The notes under the pieces were generated by a model, which made no database searches, was not told the DNA's origin, and saw only the letters and a program-made list of their open reading frames with translations. From Prevotellaceae bacterium (GTDB lineage: Bacteria > Bacteroidota > Bacteroidia > Bacteroidales > UBA932): DNA of 7,691 nt. Position numbers and translations under genes: made by a program. Shown piece by piece: positions 3,575 through 7,691 of the stretch. How positions within the stretch are numbered: the stretch's first letter is position 1; the number at the start of each line of letters is the position of its first letter. The stretch is from positions 1 to 7,691 of the forward strand of contig JAITMY010000032.1 of the NCBI GenBank assembly GCA_031290755.1, in the 5' to 3' direction.

Positions 3575-6040
3575 CTACTCGACCGCCACGAAGTCGTACA
3601 CCTTGCCGGCGACGGTGGGCACGTCGTACTCCAGCGTGGGGCGCAGCGCGGGGATGCGCAGCTCCGCGCGGGGCGAGGCGAGGAAGGGCGCCACCACTTG
3701 CAGGGCGAAGAGCGGGTTGGGGTTTTCGCCCTGCGCCGACGGCAGGGGGGCGCCACCGGCGCGGCGCAGGGGGGTGTAGGCGCGTAGCCGCAGGTTGCCC
3801 CCCAAGGTGGACTTGATGGCCACCTTTGCCAGCTTGCCCTGCGCCCACTCCAGCGCCACCAGCTCAAAGCCCCCGCGGGCGCGTAGCCCCCGCACCGCAC
3901 CCGCAGGCCACACGTCGGGCAGGGCGGGCAGCAGGTGCACCGCGCCGTCGTGGCTTTGCAGCAGCAGCTCGGCGATGCCCGCGGTGCAGCCAAAGTTGCC
4001 GTCTATCTGAAAGGGGGGGTGCGCGTCGAAGAGGTTGGGGTACGTGCCCCCGCTCTCCTTGCGGGGCGAAATGGGGCGCACGGGCGAGAGCTGGTCGGCG
4101 ATGAGCTTGGCCGCGTGGTTGCCGTCGAGCAGCCGCGCCCAGAGGCAGACCTTCCAGCCCATGCTCCATCCGGTGGACACGTCGCCGCGGTAAGCGAGCG
4201 ACTGCTTGGCGGCCTCGAAGAGCTGCGGGGTGCGGTAGGGCGAAATCTGCCGTCCGGGGAACAGCCCCCAGAGGTGCGACACGTGGCGGTGCTCGTCGCG
4301 CGGGTCGTCCCAGTCGTGCATCCACTCTTGCAGCTGGCCGTGCTGCCCTACCTGCATCGGCGCCAGCCGGCAGCGCATCGCGGCCAGCGAGTCGGCCAGC
4401 GCCCCGTCCACCCCCAGCGCGGCGGCGGCCTGCGCGGTGCTCGCGAAGAGGTCGAACACCAGCTGGTTGTCCACCGTGTTGCCGGCAAACACCTCGGACT
4501 TCACGGGCAGCGTTTTGGGCGTATTTTCGGGCGAGACCGAGGGCGCCACCACCCACCAGCCGTGCTCAGGTTCGGGCGTGAGGAAGTCGAGGAAGAAGCG
4601 GGCGGCGCCGCGCATGGCGGGGTACACGCGGCGGAGGTAGGCCGTGTCGCCGCTGTAGAGGTAGCGCTCCCACAGGTGCTGGCAGACCCACGCGCCGCCC
4701 ACCGGCCAGCAGCCCGAGGCCGCGCGGTCGATGGCGCCGGTAGCGCGCCAGATGTCCGTGTTGTGGTGCAGCACCCACCCCCGCGCACCGTACATCGCCG
4801 CCGCCGTAGCCTGCCCCGCCTCGCTCAGCTCCTGCACCATGCGGATAAACGGCTCGTGCAGCTCGGCGAGGCCGGCCACCTCCGCCGGCCAGTAGTTCAT
4901 CTCGGCGTTGATGTTCGTCGTGTACTTGCTGTCCCACGAAGGCTTCAGCTGGTAGTTCCAAATGCCCTGCAAGTTTGCGGGCTGGCCGCCGGGCTGCGAG
5001 CAGCTGATGAGCAGGTAGCGGCCAAACTGGAAGTAGGTCTCCACCAGCTGCGGGTCGCGGTGCGAGGCGTACTCGTCCACGCGCACGTTGGTGGGCTTAT
5101 CCGCCTGCGGCGTGCGCCCGAGGTCAAGCTGCACGCGGTCGAAGTAGCGCCGGTAGGCCGCCGTATGCGCCTCCCGCAGCGCGGCGAAAGGCTTTGGCAG
5201 CGCGGCCTTGAGGTAGCGCTCGGCGCGAGCTTTGGCATCGCCGCCAGCGTCGTCGTAGCGGTTGAAGCTGGTGGCCGCCGACACAAAAATGGTAGCAGAC
5301 GTGGCGCCCTTCACCTCCACGCACCCCACGCCGGCGCTGGTGCTGCCGCCCTCGGCCACAACCTTCGCAATGGTGTAAAACTTCACCGCGCCGGCCACCC
5401 CCTCGTGGTCGCCCGACACGCCTTCGAGCCGCAGCTCGCCGCCGCCTGCCGCAGCGATGCTCGACGTGTGCGGGCAGCTGAGCTGCACGGCGAACGTTAG
5501 CTGCGCGGGCTTCGAGGCCGTGAGCCGGACGGCCAGCACCTGCGCGGGGAGCGAGGTGATGACCTCGCGCCGAAACTCGACCTCGCCCACCCTGTAGCGC
5601 ACCGCGGCCACCGACGCCCCCAGGTCAAGCTCGCGGCGGTAGCCGGTGGCCTGCTCGTGCCCCTCGAACGTGAGCCACAGGCTGCCCAGCGCTTGGTAGG
5701 GCATCCCGTGGCTGGTTTTCGACTGGATGAAGCTGTCGCAGGCCGCCTGCGCCTCGCGGTGCTTGCCCTCGAAGATGAGCTGCCGGATGCGCGGCAGCGC
5801 GGCCCGCGCCGCGGGGTTGGCGTTGCTGCCGGGCTGGCCGGCCCACAGCGTTTCCTCGTTCAGCTGAATTTCTTCGTGCCCCGTTTGGCCGAACACCATC
5901 GCGCCCAGCCGCCCGCTGCCCAGCGGCAGCGCCTCCTCCCAGCGCCCCGCCGGGCGGTCGTACCACAGCAGCGGCGCCGCCCAAGCGGGCAGCGTAAGCG
6001 CAAGCAGCAGTAGTATGGTAAAAATGTATCGCATGGGCAT
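3575..6040 (-). CDS. Exported GH95 alpha-L-fucosidase
   Basis: The 821-residue protein has a Sec signal peptide (about 1-21, ending AWA-A), an N-terminal beta-sandwich opening WYDRPAGRWEEALPLGSGRLGAM (26-48), and an (alpha/alpha)6 catalytic barrel, the standard GH95 architecture. Inverting GH95 enzymes such as Bifidobacterium AfcA cleave terminal alpha-1,2-fucose from glycans; some plant and bacterial members act on fucose or galactose in other linkages. By motif comparison the AfcA catalytic residues have counterparts here: N376 and N378 in TTNINAEMNYWP, general acid E505 in SVSPEN, and D680 in FQIDGNFG. Other family blocks are HHNTDIWR (425-432), HVSHLWGLFPGR (586-597) and GWSMGWKVCLWARLLDGNHA (624-643). 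Length and ends look complete. The ATG at 6040 lies 3 nt after the nucleotidyltransferase stop; M3 (6034) is an alternative start. No private promoter is evident, and the gene is far richer in GC than the two genes before it. A periplasmic or surface location is inferred. Confidence 0.93.
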   Translation of the reverse strand: MPMRYIFTILLLLALTLPAWAAPLLWYDRPAGRWEEALPLGSGRLGAMVFGQTGHEEIQLNEETLWAGQPGSNANPAARAALPRIRQLIFEGKHREAQAACDSFIQSKTSHGMPYQALGSLWLTFEGHEQATGYRRELDLGASVAAVRYRVGEVEFRREVITSLPAQVLAVRLTASKPAQLTFAVQLSCPHTSSIAAAGGGELRLEGVSGDHEGVAGAVKFYTIAKVVAEGGSTSAGVGCVEVKGATSATIFVSAATSFNRYDDAGGDAKARAERYLKAALPKPFAALREAHTAAYRRYFDRVQLDLGRTPQADKPTNVRVDEYASHRDPQLVETYFQFGRYLLISCSQPGGQPANLQGIWNYQLKPSWDSKYTTNINAEMNYWPAEVAGLAELHEPFIRMVQELSEAGQATAAAMYGARGWVLHHNTDIWRATGAIDRAASGCWPVGGAWVCQHLWERYLYSGDTAYLRRVYPAMRGAARFFLDFLTPEPEHGWWVVAPSVSPENTPKTLPVKSEVFAGNTVDNQLVFDLFASTAQAAAALGVDGALADSLAAMRCRLAPMQVGQHGQLQEWMHDWDDPRDEHRHVSHLWGLFPGRQISPYRTPQLFEAAKQSLAYRGDVSTGWSMGWKVCLWARLLDGNHAAKLIADQLSPVRPISPRKESGGTYPNLFDAHPPFQIDGNFGCTAGIAELLLQSHDGAVHLLPALPDVWPAGAVRGLRARGGFELVALEWAQGKLAKVAIKSTLGGNLRLRAYTPLRRAGGAPLPSAQGENPNPLFALQVVAPFLASPRAELRIPALRPTLEYDVPTVAGKVYDFVAVE

Positions 6041-6043
6041 AAG

Positions 6044-6352
6044 CTACACAACATTCCATATTGCTACCCGTTCCTGACAAATATTGTCTTTCATATTTTC
6101 AGGCAGCGAGTCCCAATCCATCACATCTACACGGAACGGCAGGTTGGCTTCGTCAAACGCTTCGCGCAGGTCGGCCAGCACTGCATAGCGATTGTGCGCG
6201 ATGCTCACCGCCAAATCAAGGTCTGACTGTGGGCGCGACGTGCGCTTGACGCGCGAGCCAAACGCCCAGACCGTCGCATCTGCCGCATAACGCTGAAGGA
6301 GCGACAGCAGCAATTCATAATCAGTATAGGATATGTCGATATTCGGTTTCAT
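6044..6352 (-). CDS. Minimal MNT nucleotidyltransferase (probable antitoxin of a HEPN/MNT pair)
   Basis: The 102-residue protein is a minimal polymerase-beta-type nucleotidyltransferase of the HI0073/MntA kind. It shows the full catalytic motif G-S-x10-D-x-D: G32-S33, then D44 and D46 in SDLDLAV. The third metal-binding acid is D76 in FRVDVMDW. In type VII toxin-antitoxin systems such as HepT/MntA, the NTase transfers AMP to a tyrosine of its HEPN partner and silences it; all residues needed for that appear present. Its ATG (6352-6350) overlaps the HEPN stop by 4 nt (ATGA), which implies translational coupling. Downstream, the fucosidase starts 3 nt after the TAG stop. Base composition is lower in GC than the fucosidase. 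The family call is confident; antitoxin function is inferred from the pair. Confidence 0.9.
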   Translation of the reverse strand: MKPNIDISYTDYELLLSLLQRYAADATVWAFGSRVKRTSRPQSDLDLAVSIAHNRYAVLADLREAFDEANLPFRVDVMDWDSLPENMKDNICQERVAIWNVV

Positions 6353-6774
6353 TTGATTTTTGGCTCTGCTTCTTTCATTTTGTCGTATAACGCCAACGCA
6401 TCGGTAATAAATGCACTTACAATTTTTATTGCAGCTGCCGCCTTGCTTTCGGAATAATCATGCGTTGTCGCGCAACGGATGTCGGCATAGCTTTTCCAGC
6501 GCATTACATCTGCAAACAGCCCATTTTCAAAAGCAATTTGAAAAATAGGCTTCGGGCTGTTTGGGAGGTCGGGTAGCCCCAAATGCTCGGTAAGGTAGCG
6601 TTTCAACGTCTTCCACATACAATCATAGCACGTTTCAAAGCGTTGAATTACAGATTCCGTAATGGCTTCCTTATCCAAGGGATTTAATCCCGACCGCTTG
6701 TCCACCAGACAATAATTGCGGTACTGCAATGTCAGATGTCCTAATGACTTCTCTAATTTATAGTAATCTATCAC
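6349..6774 (-). CDS. HEPN-fold NTase substrate-binding protein, HI0074 family (probable toxin of a HEPN/MNT pair)
   Basis: The 141-residue, mostly helical protein matches the HI0074-type nucleotidyltransferase substrate-binding family: an opening LEKSLGHL, a helix IQRFETCYDCMWKTLKRYL (43-61), SPKPIFQIAFENGL (73-86), and the diagnostic R-x4-H-x-Y motif RCATTHDY (R100, H105, Y107). In HEPN toxins the Arg-His pair is the ribonuclease centre, and the tyrosine is where the MNT partner attaches AMP. Whether this subfamily is a true RNase toxin or only a binding partner is not settled by sequence. The start is GTG at 6774, because a stop codon lies two codons upstream in frame and the next methionine is too far in. 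The gene is first in the leftward transcript, with its start only about 14 nt below the predicted transcription start. It overlaps the NTase gene by 4 nt. Confidence 0.88.
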   Translation of the reverse strand: MIDYYKLEKSLGHLTLQYRNYCLVDKRSGLNPLDKEAITESVIQRFETCYDCMWKTLKRYLTEHLGLPDLPNSPKPIFQIAFENGLFADVMRWKSYADIRCATTHDYSESKAAAAIKIVSAFITDALALYDKMKEAEPKIK

Positions 6775-6793
6775 TTTTCAAAGATTTAAGGTG

Positions 6794-6824
6794 CAAAAGT
6801 AATGATTTTTTTTACATTTACAAA
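6794..6824 (-). promoter_or_regulatory. Near-perfect promoter for the HEPN-MNT-fucosidase operon
   Basis: On the minus strand TTTG (6821-6824), exactly 19 bases, then TACTTTTG (6794-6801) match TTTG-N19-TAnnTTTG in full. Transcription should start near 6788, leaving a very short leader before GTG at 6774. It is the only clear promoter seen upstream of the fucosidase. Confidence 0.75.
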
Positions 6825-6857
6825 AAGCGAGCGGCATTACAAAATGAACTATCCCAC

Positions 6858-6886
6858 AAAAAAAGCGGCATTTCATAATGCCGCTT
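6858..6886 (-). terminator. Rho-independent terminator of the T9SS surface-protein gene
   Basis: On the minus strand AAGCGGCAT (6878-6886) pairs with ATGCCGCTT (6863-6871), a perfect 9-bp stem with a 6-base loop, and runs into seven T (plus-strand A run 6858-6864). It lies about 40 bp after the surface-protein stop and insulates the HEPN/MNT operon. Confidence 0.85.
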
Positions 6887-6926
6887 CTCGCCGTAGCTAT
6901 TGGAAACTGGATGCACTCCTGCGCGG

Positions 6927-7691
6927 CTACTCCTTCACCACCTTCGCCACCTTATTCCCTACCTTGATGATGTACACGCCTGCCACATGCCGGCTCAGGT
7001 CTATTACCGCTGCCTTGCTGCGCAGCACGAGGGCGCCGCTGAGCGTGTAAACCGCTGCCTCCGCACCGTTGGGGTTGTCAACGTAAACAAGGCCGGTGGT
7101 GGGGTTGGGGTAGATTTGTAGAGACGCGGCATGCCGCGTCTCTACGGCGGTAGCGCCGGTTTCGCTCACGGTTACCGTGCAGGTGGCGGTTTTGTTGCCG
7201 TCTTGCGTGGTTACCGTAATGGTGGTTTTGCCGGCGATGCTGTCGCTATTGGCTGTAACCTTGCCCTTGTTGTCCACCGTTGCAATTGTGATATCGCTAC
7301 TGCTCCACGTTACCGTTGTGTTGGAGGGCTTGGTGGGTGTAAACTTTACTGTGAGTACCTGCGTGGCATCGAACGCAAGCGATAAGGTCTTGGGACTAAC
7401 CGATACGCCCGTAACCGCAATAAAACTAACGGTTGGCGTCCATTTGGCATAAAGGGTGATGTCGTCTGTTACCGGTTCGGTGGCAAAGTTCCAAGCGTTG
7501 ACGCAAGACGGCTCCTTGTACCAGCCACCAAAAGTGTAGCCCGTGCGAGTGGGAGCGGCGGGTGCTGTGGTGATGGCGTCTGCAGCGGCAGATTGCGCAC
7601 TCACAGCGCTACCGCCCTGAGTATCGAAACTCACCGTGTACACCGCGATGCCTATGATATTGACAAAATCTTTCCACCCCGCATATACTTT
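6927..7691 (-). CDS. T9SS-secreted surface protein, C-terminal part: BspA-type LRR end, InlB B-repeat, Big_2, type A sorting domain
   Basis: The frame is open to the right edge, so this is the last 254 residues of a larger protein; an internal GTG at 7643 is not the true start. It begins KVYAGWKDFVNII, the typical end of a BspA-like leucine-rich-repeat block. An InlB B-repeat (Listeria-Bacteroides repeat) follows at about 18-85, with FDTQGG, GYTFGGWYKE and DITLYAKWT. Next is a bacterial Ig-like Big_2 domain (about 92-175; VTGVSVSPKTLSLAF, VTWSSSDITIATVD, GKVTA). A short linker VETRHAASLQ (183-192) is encoded by a perfect palindrome. The end is a T9SS type A sorting domain: IYPNPTTGLVYVDN, YTLSGALV, DLSRHVAGVYIIKV, KVVKE. 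Such proteins are exported by the Por/T9SS system and attached to the cell surface or released, commonly as adhesins. Composition is intermediate. Its terminator is at 6858-6886. Confidence 0.9.
   Translation of the reverse strand, partial: KVYAGWKDFVNIIGIAVYTVSFDTQGGSAVSAQSAAADAITTAPAAPTRTGYTFGGWYKEPSCVNAWNFATEPVTDDITLYAKWTPTVSFIAVTGVSVSPKTLSLAFDATQVLTVKFTPTKPSNTTVTWSSSDITIATVDNKGKVTANSDSIAGKTTITVTTQDGNKTATCTVTVSETGATAVETRHAASLQIYPNPTTGLVYVDNPNGAEAAVYTLSGALVLRSKAAVIDLSRHVAGVYIIKVGNKVAKVVKE
7118..7145. repeat. Perfect 28-bp palindrome inside the coding sequence (REP-like)
   Basis: GTAGAGACGCGGCA (7118-7131) is followed immediately by its exact reverse complement (7132-7145). It begins with GTAG, the tetranucleotide that marks REP elements recognised by RAYT (TnpA-REP) transposases, and similar GTAGAGACG-type palindromes are abundant repeats in some genomes. 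It is translated on the minus strand as VETRHAASLQ in the linker between the Big_2 and sorting domains, without disturbing the frame. Confidence 0.85.

Noticed and set aside
3935..5500. 521-codon plus-strand ORF opposite the fucosidase
   Set aside because: It is a shadow of the GC-rich GH95 gene. Its translation is rich in Arg, Val, His and Ala with no recognisable domain, whereas the minus-strand frame has complete GH95 motifs.
1..7691. CRISPR array, tRNA or rRNA gene, complete insertion sequence
   Set aside because: No regularly spaced direct repeats, cloverleaf, rRNA block, or transposase gene was seen on either strand.

Overview
The window looks like chromosomal DNA from a Bacteroidales/Bacteroidota bacterium. 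Several promoters fit the Bacteroidota sigma consensus TTTG-N19-TAnnTTTG, and start codons follow A-rich leaders rather than Shine-Dalgarno boxes. The right-edge gene encodes a BspA/InlB-repeat/Big_2 surface protein with a type IX secretion (T9SS) sorting domain. A GH95 alpha-L-fucosidase, typical of glycan-degrading Bacteroidales, sits in the middle. Base composition is mosaic: bases 1-1900 are AT-rich, about 1950-6040 strongly GC-rich, 6044-6840 AT-richer, and the right edge intermediate.

Layout. (1) 1-157, minus: N-terminus of a DinD-like protein cut by the left edge, with promoter and a leader hairpin. (2) 327-611, plus: promoter, a long rod-shaped RNA fold and an intrinsic terminator, which is a candidate ncRNA or attenuating leader. 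(3) 728-1414, plus: TylF/MycF-type methyltransferase. (4) 1415-1947: no firm gene, but hairpins, a terminator, two large related palindromes, a leftward promoter and a doubtful 40-codon ORF. (5) 1948-3491, plus: lipoprotein plus exported BatD-like/SPOR-like protein, probably one operon. (6) 3507-3552: strong bidirectional terminator. (7) 6774-3575, minus: HEPN-type NTase-binding protein, minimal MNT nucleotidyltransferase (4-nt overlap) and GH95 fucosidase (3-nt gap), all behind one near-perfect promoter. (8) 7691-6927, minus: 3' part of the T9SS surface protein, with its own terminator and a perfect 28-bp palindrome translated in frame just before the sorting domain.

The exported proteins (lipoprotein, SPOR-like protein, fucosidase, T9SS adhesin-like protein) suggest a cell-envelope and glycan-use lifestyle. 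The HEPN/MNT pair is a probable toxin-antitoxin (type VII-like) module lodged directly upstream of the fucosidase. I found no complete novel defence system. The best candidates for undescribed biology are the structured RNA at about 365-611, the covarying palindromes at 1615-1732, and the coding palindrome at 7118-7145.
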